Source: Bacillota bacterium
GTDB lineage: Bacteria; Bacillota; Sulfobacillia; Sulfobacillales; Sulfobacillaceae
Assembly: GCA_021792935.1 (NCBI GenBank)
Contig: JAJYTS010000005.1
Coordinates: 1 to 45,688, forward strand
Direction: 5' to 3'
Length of the DNA stretch: 45,688 bases
The notes under the pieces: generated by a model
What the model saw: only the letters and a program-made list of their open reading frames with translations
The model's database searches: none
Told to the model about the DNA's origin: nothing
Translations under genes and position numbers: made by a program
Part shown: positions 8,299-18,521 of the stretch, piece after piece
Layout of the letters: each line of letters begins with the position of its first letter
How positions within the stretch are numbered: position 1 is the first letter of the stretch

Positions 8299-9228
8299 AT
8301 GGATAGCGCACTGCAGGAAGCGGCCCGTCTAGATGCCTTGGGTGAGGCGTATGTATTGGTGACTGTGGTGCAAACCAAGCCGCCGAGTTCCGCGACTCCG
8401 GGGGCGCGGGCGGTGGTGCGGCCGGATGGCCAGGTGATTGGGTTTATTGGCGGGGAATGCACTCGCAACGTGATGCTAGAGATTGCGGGTGAGGCCTTAG
8501 GCGATGGCAAGCCGCGTCGGCTGCTGCTTTCGCCCGAGGTCGAGATGGGCACTTCCGACGTGGTGGTGCGCCGCATGACCTGCGATTCGGGAGGAACGGT
8601 TGAGCTATTTCTAGAGCCCCGGTTAGCGCTTTCTAAGTTGGTGGTGGTGGGTGATTCGCCGGTAGCGGGTTCCCTGATCTCCCTGGCGGAATCTCTGCCT
8701 TGGCGGGTACGGGGGTTTAAAGGGGATGTCACCGGTGACTTTGCCCATTTGGCGAAGGACTTGCAAGAAGAATTAGATGCGCGAACCTTTGTGGTGATTG
8801 CCACGATGGGCCTATTTGATGATTGGGCGGTAGAGGCTGTCGCTGGTATCCCGGTGGCCTACGTTGGAGTGGTGGCTAGCCGGCGCCGAGGAGAGTTGTT
8901 GCGTCTTCGGTGGTTGGATCACCAATCCGGGGCCGATTCCGCGGTATTTTCAGCTCCGGCGGGATTGGATTTAGGCTCGCGCCATCCGGGGGATATCGCC
9001 CTAAGCATTTTAGCGCAAATGACGGAGCTTCGGCAGAAAATGGGAGTGCCTAGTTCCCAGCGGAGATCTCCCGGTCTGGACATGGTGATCGACCCGGTAT
9101 GCGGGATGCACGTGGATTTGCGCAAAACCCCCTATCGCCTGGAATTGGACGGGATGGTTTATGGGTTTTGCGCGGCGTCATGCCGGGAGGACTTCATGAC
9201 CCATCCCGACCGTTATCGCGCCGGGTAA
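8299..9228 (+). CDS. XdhC/CoxI-family maturation factor fused to a C-terminal YHS domain
   Basis: XdhC_CoxI N-terminus (VVQTKPPSSATPGARAVVRPDGQVIGFIGGECTRN) and Rossmann part; C-terminal MVIDPVCGMHVDLRKTPYRLELDGMVYGFCAASCREDFMTHPDRY is a YHS domain. Confidence 0.9.
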   Translation: MDSALQEAARLDALGEAYVLVTVVQTKPPSSATPGARAVVRPDGQVIGFIGGECTRNVMLEIAGEALGDGKPRRLLLSPEVEMGTSDVVVRRMTCDSGGTVELFLEPRLALSKLVVVGDSPVAGSLISLAESLPWRVRGFKGDVTGDFAHLAKDLQEELDARTFVVIATMGLFDDWAVEAVAGIPVAYVGVVASRRRGELLRLRWLDHQSGADSAVFSAPAGLDLGSRHPGDIALSILAQMTELRQKMGVPSSQRRSPGLDMVIDPVCGMHVDLRKTPYRLELDGMVYGFCAASCREDFMTHPDRYRAG

Positions 9229-9251
9229 TACACGTCTGAAGGGAGCAGTGT

Positions 9252-9716
9252 ATGAAAACTTATTCAGGAACGCTTGTGGTGGAAGCGCCTATACCCCTGG
9301 TGTGGGACTATTTAATGGATCCTCACGAAGTGGGTGCGGCCATGCCGGACGTCATTGATTACCAGGTTGAAAGCCCGACCCGGTTGAAGTCAAAAGTGTC
9401 GGTGGGGGTTGGCCCGGTGCGGGCCAAGTTGGACTTGGGCGTGGAAATTCAAGAGTTGGAGGTGCCCGTTAGTGCCCGCTTACTCATGAGCGGGGGTGGA
9501 ATGGGAAACGGGGTGCAACTCGAGAGCACCATTGCCCTTTTACAGGATCAGGATGAACCTTCCCATACGCGTGTAGACTGGTCCGCTACTGTGACGGTGA
9601 GCGGCCCCTTGGCTGCTTTAGGAGCCCGGCTGCTAGATAGTCAGGTAAAAAAGACGACCGAGCAAGTGTTTGACAATATACGTCGGGGCGTTATGCAAAA
9701 ACACGTCTCCTCCTAA
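9252..9716 (+). CDS. coxG: CoxG/SRPBCC family protein
   Basis: MKTYSGTLVVEAPIPLVWDYLMDPHEVGAAMPDVIDYQV...; position in cox operon. Confidence 0.88.
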   Translation: MKTYSGTLVVEAPIPLVWDYLMDPHEVGAAMPDVIDYQVESPTRLKSKVSVGVGPVRAKLDLGVEIQELEVPVSARLLMSGGGMGNGVQLESTIALLQDQDEPSHTRVDWSATVTVSGPLAALGARLLDSQVKKTTEQVFDNIRRGVMQKHVSS

Positions 9717-9738
9717 CGATTGCCGCCGGAGGTTTTGT

Positions 9739-10599
9739 ATGGCAGAGTCACTTATTGACGAATGGATAGCGCGTTTGGATCAGGTAGGCTACGTGGCGGA
9801 TACACAAGTGGCCGCGGCATTGCATCTGGCGGTGTCCTTAGACCGGCCCCTATTAGTCGAAGGGCCTGCCGGTGTTGGAAAGACCTTGCTGGCACAGTCC
9901 TTGGCAACCAGTTGCGGACGTCCGTTGGTGCGACTGCAGTGTTATGAGGGGCTGGATTCCACCAAAGCGCTGTACGATTGGAACTATCCCAAACAGTTGC
10001 TGGCGGCGCGCGCGGCGGCTCATACCGAGTTTGACACCCATTCAGTTTATACCTGGGAATTTTTACTGGAGCGGCCTTTATTGCAGGCATTGCGCATGGA
10101 TCCCGCGCCCGTGCTTTTGATTGATGAGGTAGAACGGGCCGATGAAGAGTTTGAGGCCATGCTGCTGGAAATTTTGGGGGAATTCCAGGTTTCTATCCCC
10201 GAATTGGGGACCGTTGAAGCGCTTGCCCATCCGTGGGTTATTCTTACATCTAACCGCAGCCGGGACTTGTCGGATGCTCTACGCCGCCGTTGTTTATATT
10301 TGTGGCTGGACTATCCCAGCGTGGACCGTGAGATGGCGATTTTGCAACGCGCGGTCCCCGATCTGGAGTCAAGCCTGGCTCAGCAAATTGTGGCGGCCAT
10401 ACGTGAATTAAGGGGATGGAATCTACTTAAGCCTCCGGGAGTGTCGGAATCTATTGATTGGGCGCGCACCTTGTCCCAGTTGGCGGCTGGGCCGTTAACG
10501 GATGAAACCCTTAATTGGACTCTGGGATGCGTCGTCAAGACCCGGGAAGATTTATCGACGGTGGAGCGGAACGGGCTGGCGCTATTATGGCGGAGGTAG
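9739..10599 (+). CDS. coxD: CoxD-type MoxR AAA+ ATPase
   Basis: LVEGPAGVGKTLLAQSLA Walker A, VLLIDEVERADEEFEAMLLEILGEFQVSIPE Walker B/sensor; ATG at 9739. Confidence 0.93.
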   Translation: MAESLIDEWIARLDQVGYVADTQVAAALHLAVSLDRPLLVEGPAGVGKTLLAQSLATSCGRPLVRLQCYEGLDSTKALYDWNYPKQLLAARAAAHTEFDTHSVYTWEFLLERPLLQALRMDPAPVLLIDEVERADEEFEAMLLEILGEFQVSIPELGTVEALAHPWVILTSNRSRDLSDALRRRCLYLWLDYPSVDREMAILQRAVPDLESSLAQQIVAAIRELRGWNLLKPPGVSESIDWARTLSQLAAGPLTDETLNWTLGCVVKTREDLSTVERNGLALLWRR

Positions 10600-11699
10600 C
10601 GGGAGCCCTTGTGGCGGCATCCAGCGTTATGCAGCGGGCAACCGGATTTACGCAATTTCTGCGGATACATGGGTTCTCTTGCGGCGTGTCGGAAACACGT
10701 ATGGCTTTATCGGTTGTGGCAGGTGGCCGATTTAGCGATCTTGAGGCCATCGCCATGCGATGGCGGATAATTTACGCTAAGACTCCGCAACAATGGGCTC
10801 ATTTTGGCACGTTATTCGCCGCCTATTTTAAAGTAGAGGGTCCTCGTTTTCGCCAAACCGAACGGTTAGACCTCGAGGGCGGAGAGGGTAGGGGTCATAG
10901 GGTGTCCGCGAAAAATCCGCTTATGGTTCAGCCGTCCGCAAGGCCTCTTCTTGCCTACAGCCCTGATGCTGGAAGTCCCGTCTCTCTTGCCCTAGCGCCG
11001 GATTTGGATTACGGCAGCTTGAAACAGTGGAGCCGCCGGGCTTTTCGGCGCTGGTCCCATCCACGCGGAATCCGCCGCATGCCCTCCTCAGGCCGCCACA
11101 TGGATTGGCCAAAGACCATAAGCTCGGGAATACGCCACGCCGGCGAAGTGGTGGACTGGCAACGGGTACGCCGCAGGCCGCAAAAGCTCCGGATCGTTTT
11201 GCTTTTGGACGTTTCCGGGTCGATGCGCCCCCATGTGCCATTTTTTCTGGGATTGGCATGGCTTTGGACCCGGATGGGATTACGGTTTTCCTTATTTTTA
11301 TCTTCCAGTGATGTGGCCGATGCCACCACCGCCTTAAAGAGGGGACGTCCCGGGGGAAAGCCTTTGATGGAGTCGCGGGCCTTGGGAGGCGGTACACGGC
11401 TGGGACATGCCTTTGCCTGGCTGTGGAACCAGCGCCGGGTTGCCTTTGACCATAGGACTATATTCCTGGTGGCGTCGGATGGATTTGACCAGGGAGATTT
11501 GCGGCTGGTAATGGACTACTTTCCCCGGTTTGCCCAGGTGGTGGGACGGATTGTGTGGATGAATCCGTTGCTCTTGGAGACTGACTATGTCCCCAAGGCG
11601 CAGGCGCTATTGGCGGCTTTACCCTATTGCACGGAGCACGTGGGAGTCCGCGACCAAGTTTCCTGGGTCAGCTACGTGAAAACCTTGATAATGGCATGA
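10587..11699 (+). CDS. coxE: CoxE-type VWA domain protein
   Basis: IVLLLDVSGSMRPHVPFFLGLAWLW... MIDAS-like DVSGS motif; ATG at 10587 overlaps the coxD stop; ends in TGA. Confidence 0.92.
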   Translation: MAEVAGALVAASSVMQRATGFTQFLRIHGFSCGVSETRMALSVVAGGRFSDLEAIAMRWRIIYAKTPQQWAHFGTLFAAYFKVEGPRFRQTERLDLEGGEGRGHRVSAKNPLMVQPSARPLLAYSPDAGSPVSLALAPDLDYGSLKQWSRRAFRRWSHPRGIRRMPSSGRHMDWPKTISSGIRHAGEVVDWQRVRRRPQKLRIVLLLDVSGSMRPHVPFFLGLAWLWTRMGLRFSLFLSSSDVADATTALKRGRPGGKPLMESRALGGGTRLGHAFAWLWNQRRVAFDHRTIFLVASDGFDQGDLRLVMDYFPRFAQVVGRIVWMNPLLLETDYVPKAQALLAALPYCTEHVGVRDQVSWVSYVKTLIMA

Positions 11700-11804
11700 G
11701 GGCGCCGGACCTTTGGTGCCGTTGATGCGTGCCCCGGGCTGTGTGGCCGGCACTGCGGAAAGGTGAAATAGCGACTCCTGCCGCCCCTTTCAATGGGGTC
11801 GCCT

Positions 11805-12497
11805 TTACATGGTGAGTGCTTCGTGTCCGATGAGGCTGCTCAAGCTTTTGAGCCCTTCCTCGGTAAAGCGCAGAGCCCTGGATCCGGGTACGGTGCGCAT
11901 CCAATGCCGTTCAAACAATTGAGCGGCAAACGCGGCGCCGAGAGCTCCCGCCAGGTGATTTCGCCGCTCACTCCAATCCAGGCATTGACGGGCAAAGTGG
12001 CGGCGGCTTTTACGCAGTGCATCGGGTTTAATGCCGAAGGCCTGGAACCACTGTTCGCCGGCCTCGGTAAGAATAAAATTGGGGCCACTAGCTTTTAAGA
12101 GACCTTGGTTTAAAAGGGCGTCGGCAACGGCAACGCCTACTTGTCCTGCAAGATGATCGTAGCAGGTGCGGGCAAAGCGGAGAGATTGTAGTTGTTGCGA
12201 CTCGCGCAGGGAACGCACGGGTTTCATGGGGGCAATAACATTTAAAGACTCCAGTGCCTGCCCGACTTCAGGATTCGCCAGGCGATAGTAGCGGTGGCGC
12301 CCCTGCGCCTCCTGCCCTATAAGCCCGGCCTGCATCATTTTGGCTAAATGGGCGCTGGCGGTTTGTGGCGAGATGCTGGCAATTCGCGCCAATTCCGAGG
12401 CTAATAAGCTTTGGCCGCCAAGTAGGGCTGACAGCATCGCGGCTCTGGAGGGGTTGCCAATAATAGATGCCACTTTGGCTAAATCCGGCGTTTTCAT
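11805..12497 (-). CDS. ArsR-family winged-helix regulator
   Basis: VASIIGNPSRAAMLSALLGGQSLLASELARIASISPQTASAHLAKMMQAGLIGQEAQGRHRYYRL. Confidence 0.93.
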   Translation of the reverse strand: MKTPDLAKVASIIGNPSRAAMLSALLGGQSLLASELARIASISPQTASAHLAKMMQAGLIGQEAQGRHRYYRLANPEVGQALESLNVIAPMKPVRSLRESQQLQSLRFARTCYDHLAGQVGVAVADALLNQGLLKASGPNFILTEAGEQWFQAFGIKPDALRKSRRHFARQCLDWSERRNHLAGALGAAFAAQLFERHWMRTVPGSRALRFTEEGLKSLSSLIGHEALTM

Positions 12498-12595
12498 AGT
12501 TCTCTCCCTTCACTATAGCGACATGCATAATTCGATGATAGCCTTATCGTTTCGGTCTTACAATGCCTCTAGGAGAAAGATTGGAGGCAGGCAGA

Positions 12596-13216
12596 ATGAA
12601 TCAAAGCGTCAAGAGTCACGCGCCAATGGAAGTTCTATGGCCTAAAATTTTATATTTTGGGACCCCGGTGGTATTGTTAACCACCCTCAACGGGGACGGC
12701 TCCAGTAATATAACCCCGCTTTCGTCAGCTTGGGCGCTTTCGGATCGGGTTGTGCTGGGATTGGCTGAGGGCAGCCACGGATTGGATAACCTTAGGCGGA
12801 ATGGGGAATGTGTGGTGAACATCGCGAGCGCTGAGTTGTGGGGAAACGTGGAAGCATTGGCGCCGCTCACGGGCGCAAGTCCGGTGCCGAAATATAAGCG
12901 GTTGCGGTTTCGTTATGAGAGCGACAAGTTTGCGGCATCCGGCCTTTCCCGGATTCCTTCGCATCGGGTTCGCCCTTCCCGAATTGCCGAATGCCCAATC
13001 CAAATAGAGGCGCGGGTGACGGCTGTGCATCCCGGTGGCGCTGCCACGCCCTTTGCCATTGTAGAGGTTGAGTCTCTCATGGTTTATGCCCATCAGTCCA
13101 TCGTGCGGGATCCTCATCATATTGACCCGTCCGCATGGCATCCTCTTATTTATAGTTTCCGGCATTATTACGGTTTAGGGGACGAACTGGGAAAAACTTT
13201 TCGCGCGGAAATCTAA
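12596..13216 (+). CDS. Flavin reductase-like (FMN-binding split barrel) protein
   Basis: PVVLLTTLNGDGSSNITPLSSAWALSDRVVLGLAEGSHGLDNLRRNGECVVNIAS; divergent from the ArsR gene. Confidence 0.85.
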   Translation: MNQSVKSHAPMEVLWPKILYFGTPVVLLTTLNGDGSSNITPLSSAWALSDRVVLGLAEGSHGLDNLRRNGECVVNIASAELWGNVEALAPLTGASPVPKYKRLRFRYESDKFAASGLSRIPSHRVRPSRIAECPIQIEARVTAVHPGGAATPFAIVEVESLMVYAHQSIVRDPHHIDPSAWHPLIYSFRHYYGLGDELGKTFRAEI

Positions 13217-14094
13217 TCTGATTGATGTTGCGGCCACCGAGCGGCTAATATGTGGTCGGCCCAAGACAATACTGGGTTGGGTGTGGATTCGCGATTGGCA
13301 ATCCAATACACCGCGTCCCAAAGCGGCGTGATGCTGGGCCAAGGGGCGATGGCGAGGCGTCCTTCCAAAGTTTCCCTCTGGATGGCGGATTCGGGCAGAA
13401 ACGCCACCCCTACCCCTTCTTCCACCAGCCTTTTGATCACGGCGATCGGTTCCACTTCAATGAATTCAGGACGCAGACCTAGGCCCCGGCACTGCGTCAA
13501 CAGTGTTCCCATATAGGCGGCTGATGGATCGATAATGAGCCGGCTGGACAGGAGGTCTTGCACGTCCCAGGCGTCCTCATTGGCGGAGGTCATTAAGCGG
13601 ATAGGGTCATGAAACAAGAGCCGACTTGGCAAGCGGCCGGCTCGGGCCGGCAAACGGCTTAGCGCTCCGTCGGCGCCGCTTTTATAAAAGGCGTCGTCAA
13701 TGGCGGTCGAGGCATAGACCGAGACGGTAATTTCGAGACTGGCTTGGTGGCGGTATAGCGACTGGCACAGCCAGGGCAAAATGGTCTCCGCTAAAGAGGG
13801 CGATGCCGCCAAATGAATATGAGGCTGATGAGCTTGCGTCCGTAGAAATTGCGTTCCCTTATTTTCTAAGTCAAGAATTTGCTGCGCGTAAGCGAGATAT
13901 GACTGTCCCAAGGGCGACAACCGCACTCCCCGGCCGGAGGGTGAGAAGAGTTGAAAGCCTAATGACTCTTCTAGCCGGGCGATGTGGTGGGACACTGTCG
14001 CCTGGTTAATATAGAGGCGCTGGGCAGCACCGCGAAAGGTGCCCACACGGGCGGCGGCAACAAAGGTCTTTAACCATTGGGTTTCCATAGGCAA
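13213..14094 (-). CDS. citR: LysR-family regulator (CitR-like by context)
   Basis: METQWLKTFVAAARVGTFRGAAQRLYINQATVSHHIARLEESLGFQLFSPSGRGVRLSPLG; divergent from citrate synthase as in Bacillus citR-citA. Confidence 0.85.
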   Translation of the reverse strand: MPMETQWLKTFVAAARVGTFRGAAQRLYINQATVSHHIARLEESLGFQLFSPSGRGVRLSPLGQSYLAYAQQILDLENKGTQFLRTQAHQPHIHLAASPSLAETILPWLCQSLYRHQASLEITVSVYASTAIDDAFYKSGADGALSRLPARAGRLPSRLLFHDPIRLMTSANEDAWDVQDLLSSRLIIDPSAAYMGTLLTQCRGLGLRPEFIEVEPIAVIKRLVEEGVGVAFLPESAIQRETLEGRLAIAPWPSITPLWDAVYWIANRESTPNPVLSWADHILAARWPQHQSD

Positions 14095-14187
14095 CCTCCG
14101 ATTGATTGAAAATCTTAATTAAAGTATAGGCATTTTGATGTAGTTATGTCTTCGTAATCCGCTAGGGTTATTCTAGAGGTGAGAGAA

Positions 14188-15225
14188 ATGACTAAGATAT
14201 TTACGGCACCCGCGGGATTAGAAGGCGTGGTCGTGGCGGAAACTGCCATTTCAGACATTGACGGGGAAAATGGCCGTCTTAGATACCGTGGCGTGGCGAT
14301 TCAAGAGATTGTGGAACGATTTCCCCGCTGGGAAGATTTGCTGCCCTGGCTTGTTGCGGGTCCCTCATGGACTTATGGTCCCCTTTGCCCGCGCTTTAGC
14401 GCGGTTGGATTGAATCAGTCGGTGGCGCCCATGGTGCGGCTTATTCAAATTATTTTGGCCACTCACGAACAATGGACTCATCAACAAGAGGAGTTGGAAT
14501 GGCTTGCGGGTCTTCCTGCCGCCCTGGTCAGCCAGGATCCGCGATCCTATTCGTCGGTCGCTGCCGCCTATTTGACCGGTTTGCGCGACGGCTCTGCGGT
14601 TTCTTCTTTAGAGGAAAAAGCCCTTAACGCCTATTGGGTGATGGCAGCTGAACATGGTCTCAATGCTTCGACATTTGCCGTACGGGTTGCGGCCAGCACA
14701 GCCACCACTTTGCCTCTAGCTTTAGCGGCGGGCGTTGCTACTCTGGCGGGACCCTTGCATGGGGGAGCTCCAGAAGGGGTGCTTGCTTTGCTGGACGAAT
14801 CGGAATCCGTGGATAACCTGGAATCCTGGTTTGAGGAGAAGGTCAAGCGGGGAGAACGGTTAATGGGGTTTGGCCATCGCGTCTATCAAACCCGTGACCC
14901 GCGAGCGGAGGCTCTCTCCAAAGTGTATAGGCAATTGGCGGCCGAGAATGCCACCGCCCAGCGGGCGGCCCAGGTAGAACACGCCGCGCTAACAGTATTG
15001 GGCAAGCTGAAGCCCCATCGGTCGCTCGCCACCAATGTGGAATTTTACGCGGCTGTGGTACTGCGGGCTTTGGGCATTCCTCCAGAGTGGTGCCCCGCAA
15101 CTTTTGCCTGCGCGCGGCTCGCTGGCTATACCGCTCATTACTACGAGCAGCGGGAATACGGGAAACTCATACGGCCTTTATCTATTTATCGGTCACGAAG
15201 CACTATCGATCTAACGAATAGTTAA
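14188..15225 (+). CDS. citA: Citrate synthase (CitA-like)
   Basis: GVVVAETAISDIDGENGRLRYRGVAIQEI...GPLHGGAPEGVLALL...MGFGHRVYQTRDPRAEAL...NVEFYAAVVLRALGIPPEWCPATFACARLAGYTAHYYEQ. Confidence 0.93.
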   Translation: MTKIFTAPAGLEGVVVAETAISDIDGENGRLRYRGVAIQEIVERFPRWEDLLPWLVAGPSWTYGPLCPRFSAVGLNQSVAPMVRLIQIILATHEQWTHQQEELEWLAGLPAALVSQDPRSYSSVAAAYLTGLRDGSAVSSLEEKALNAYWVMAAEHGLNASTFAVRVAASTATTLPLALAAGVATLAGPLHGGAPEGVLALLDESESVDNLESWFEEKVKRGERLMGFGHRVYQTRDPRAEALSKVYRQLAAENATAQRAAQVEHAALTVLGKLKPHRSLATNVEFYAAVVLRALGIPPEWCPATFACARLAGYTAHYYEQREYGKLIRPLSIYRSRSTIDLTNS

Positions 15226-15342
15226 ATTGGCGCGGCCAGATCCATGAGCGGGTAGTGCGAGGATCTGGTGTTGGCCATGGCTCTCGGGGCGAAAGCAGCC
15301 ATGCGGTTAGAGAGTCTAGAGGCACTAGGGAGTTTTTGGCCG

Positions 15343-16200
15343 CTAATGCCAAAATTGCAGCGCCATCAACACGGCTGCCCACAAATTGAACCCTATGTGA
15401 ATGCCGATATTGCCGCTCATTGAGGCAGTCCGCACCCGAACAATGCCAAGGACCAGCGCCAGAGGCAGAATCGGGGCCCATATCCAAGGGTGGGCCATCG
15501 GGTGTGGCGAGTCGAATTCGTGGGCTAGGGCAAAGATGAGGGAAACGGCGCCGATGGCGGCAGGGGCTCCAATAACACGGGCGAGACTGGTTTGCAGGGT
15601 GCCTCGAAAGAACCATTCTTCCATAAAGGGGGCTAGCAGGGCAACAATGAGGAGCAGCGCGATGAAGGGGCCGGCGTGATGACCTGCGGGTCCCACCAAG
15701 TCTCGAGTGTCCGAGGGAAGCCCGTGGCCTAACCAGTACTGGAGTCCGACGCCGACTATGGTTAGTGCCGCGCCGAACGCTAATCCACCCGCCAATCCCT
15801 TCATCCATAGGCGCCACCGCCAGGTGCCGTCAAACCAGCGGTGCCGGGTGGCAACTGCCCATGCTACCCCGGCGGCCACCCCAAAGGATAACTCAGTTTC
15901 CCCCGCGTACGCGACGGCAGGCCATCCTTGGGTTAACTGGCTAAGGGTCGCCACATTCGCCAATTTCAGTGCCGTTATCACCATAACGGGGAGCACAACC
16001 CCCAAGGCCAATGCTAATAGGATCCCAAGGCCCCAGGCCATCCCCCATGTTGCCCATTCTCGTGATGTCGCTTGCGTAACAGACCCCCTCCATAGAGAAG
16101 AATAGCGAAACGGCGGGGCTTGGGCAATTTCTTGCTCTTGCCGCGAGGCTTTCGTGGGGGTTGGATTCGCGTTATTGAGGTAAGATTTGACGCCGCCCAT
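15343..16200 (-). CDS. CPBP-family (CAAX protease-like) intramembrane metalloprotease
   Basis: FMEEWFFRGTLQTSLARVIGAPAAIGAVSLIFALAHEFDSPH: EExxxR and downstream FxxxH motifs; multi-TM. Confidence 0.9.
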   Translation of the reverse strand: MGGVKSYLNNANPTPTKASRQEQEIAQAPPFRYSSLWRGSVTQATSREWATWGMAWGLGILLALALGVVLPVMVITALKLANVATLSQLTQGWPAVAYAGETELSFGVAAGVAWAVATRHRWFDGTWRWRLWMKGLAGGLAFGAALTIVGVGLQYWLGHGLPSDTRDLVGPAGHHAGPFIALLLIVALLAPFMEEWFFRGTLQTSLARVIGAPAAIGAVSLIFALAHEFDSPHPMAHPWIWAPILPLALVLGIVRVRTASMSGNIGIHIGFNLWAAVLMALQFWH

Positions 16201-16309
16201 TAGGGGTCTAAATCACCAGATAGCCATCCTATCTATGGGATAATTCAAGCGGAGCTCGCAATCATATCTTAGCTCGTGACAAATAATGTTTTTGGAAAGA
16301 GGCGACTGC

Positions 16310-17065
16310 ATGCTTTCGGAAAGTCTCCGTATTTGGCGCGGTACCATCGCAAAAAGCGCTGTTTGGAGCACGCTTATCTGGTCTATTGTATTTGTCGTTC
16401 TTTTTGTGGCCATTCTGGCCGCGGTCGGGGCTGGCACACTGGCATCCTCCTTCTATCATCCGACATTGCCTGGCACGGTGCCGCTGGCCCCGGCGCTAAC
16501 CGGTCGCGAATTGGCTGGCGTCGCTATGATGTATCTATTTGGCTTGGCGGCGGGCCCCTTTTTTATGGCGGGCTTGTATGGACTGCTTGGCCAAGCGGTT
16601 GCCGAAGTCCCGGTCACTTGGAAATCCTTTTGGACATTTTCGGCTCGGTTTTACGGCCGTGCCTGGGGGTCGTACTTATTCGCGTTCCTGTGGATGCTCG
16701 CCCTGTCTATAGTGGGCGGTATACTGGTCGCGATACTTCATGTCATTGGCGGGGTGATTGCTGGCCTGCTTTTTGTGTCGTCATTGCCATGGGCGCTTCG
16801 CATGGCCGGTGGACTATTCGTTGATCGTTTATCCTGGGGCGAAAGCTTTCGGCAGATGTTTCAAGGCCGCAGTTACGCAGGGCTTTTGGGGGGCCTATTT
16901 CTTATGCTGATTGTTTATGCGGTCTTGATAGGCCTTTCATTGTTGCTGGCCCGTGTTTCAATAATCGGCATCATTGTGTATTTTATCTTCGCATTGTTCT
17001 TCTCGGTCGCGGGTCCGGTTTGGGGATTTTCTCTATATCGCGCCGCGACTTGGCAGCGGTCATAG
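16310..17065 (+). CDS. Multi-pass membrane protein, unknown function
   Basis: ATG at 16310; several hydrophobic helices; glycerophosphoryl/DUF-like topology, no diagnostic motif recognised. Confidence 0.7.
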   Translation: MLSESLRIWRGTIAKSAVWSTLIWSIVFVVLFVAILAAVGAGTLASSFYHPTLPGTVPLAPALTGRELAGVAMMYLFGLAAGPFFMAGLYGLLGQAVAEVPVTWKSFWTFSARFYGRAWGSYLFAFLWMLALSIVGGILVAILHVIGGVIAGLLFVSSLPWALRMAGGLFVDRLSWGESFRQMFQGRSYAGLLGGLFLMLIVYAVLIGLSLLLARVSIIGIIVYFIFALFFSVAGPVWGFSLYRAATWQRS

Positions 17066-17580
17066 GGCGCGGCGCCCAATGGAGCCGACTTTCTGAAGTG
17101 TCGCAGTTCAATCGTTTATCCCCTCATGATGCGGTACGAGTCCATTGAAAAGTGGACTTGATTGATGGAGCGTAGGGCCGCGAGTGGGTGATTAGGTGTT
17201 ATGTGCCGAACGGAGACAGGTCGCTTGGTCGGGCGGTGTGGTACGGGCATTAAGGGCGAGTTGCCTCATTCCAATCGTACGGTTGTTTTTGTAACAGCTG
17301 TTCCCGCTGGAGTTAGTGCTTCCGCGTTATGCTGCTTCCGGTCGCGCCGTACAAAAGAGCGGCCTGTCTCCCGTCGGCGTTCTAGATATTCACGAACCGT
17401 GCTGCCAATATCAGGTTCTTAATAATGGATTCGTAATATGGCAATCAGGGGCATTAACGGTTGAGCGGGATCTATAGCGGGCGATGGTGGATTAGGATGC
17501 GGTTGTCCTTTTGTGTCCCACGACGTATCATCAGGCTCGAAGGGCAACCGAGTATTTCGTTTAATGCGGGGGGAACGGGT

Positions 17581-18285
17581 ATGCGGTTTATGATTGCTGA
17601 GGCGCTATTTCGTCAGGTGCCGGCTCTCTGCGTAGGCGGTGTGTTGGCATCCTCTGTCGATAATAGCAGGGAAGTGCCGGCAATCGCGTCGTTCTTGCAG
17701 GAAGCGGTATCCAGACTGGCCGCCTCGGACGTTGCCATCCGCGAACATCCTCATGTGGCCGTGTGGCGGGACGCATTTGCGCGTTTAGGAGTAAACCCCA
17801 ACAAGTACCCAAGTTCCATTGAGGCGCTGGGCAAACGGGTGCTCAAGGGCCAACCACTTCCCCACATCAATGCCGTAGTCGATTTGGTGAATGCTCTTTC
17901 GGTTAAGTACGTCATTCCCATGGGGGCACACGACTTAGATCTGCTTGCTGGGGATGTCGCGCTGCGTTTTAGCGAACCCGGGGACGTCTTTCTGGCTTGG
18001 GGGTCGGCCGAGCCGGAGGCGATTGACGTCGGAGAAGTTGTGTATGCTACTGGCTCTCATGTTCGGACTCGCAAATGGGTGTGGCGTCAGGGCGAACAGG
18101 CTAAGGTTGACTCCGCGTCTCAAACCATCTTTTTTCCTATCGACGCCTTCTATGGCCACACCGATGCCGCGGCCAGGGCGGCGCAGGAGGAACTGGCCGA
18201 TTGGCTTGCGCAACATCTTGGCGCCCAGGTGCAACTGTTCTGGGTGGACCAGCATTGCCCTGAGGTGACGCTGCGGTTGCCTTAG
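17581..18285 (+). CDS. B3/B4 (PheRS beta-like tRNA-binding) domain protein
   Basis: HPHVAVWRDAFARLGVNPNKYPSSIEALGKRVLKGQPLPHINAVVDLVNALSVKYVIPMGAHDLD: typical free-standing B3_4 domain. Confidence 0.88.
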   Translation: MRFMIAEALFRQVPALCVGGVLASSVDNSREVPAIASFLQEAVSRLAASDVAIREHPHVAVWRDAFARLGVNPNKYPSSIEALGKRVLKGQPLPHINAVVDLVNALSVKYVIPMGAHDLDLLAGDVALRFSEPGDVFLAWGSAEPEAIDVGEVVYATGSHVRTRKWVWRQGEQAKVDSASQTIFFPIDAFYGHTDAAARAAQEELADWLAQHLGAQVQLFWVDQHCPEVTLRLP

Positions 18286-18521
18286 CAAGATACCGGATTT
18301 AGAACGATCCACGAGTAGTAACTAATGCCGGGAGGCCCGTGCAATCGCCAACAGTGGCTAGTCCGATGGGCGCCACGAAATAGCAAAACACGACAGCCAA
18401 ATCGTATTATCACCAAAGAGATGTTGTAAAAATATCTTTATTGATTCGTGTTTTGTGTAGTGATAAATTTAATTTATTCAATAGTAAAGTATTATAATGC
18501 GATGATTGAGGTGTCTAATTT

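Noticed and set aside
17066-17460. Short coding-like frames between the membrane protein and the B3/B4 gene
   Set aside because: No start/SD combination and no domain; frames are short and open on both strands, so treated as non-coding or degenerate.
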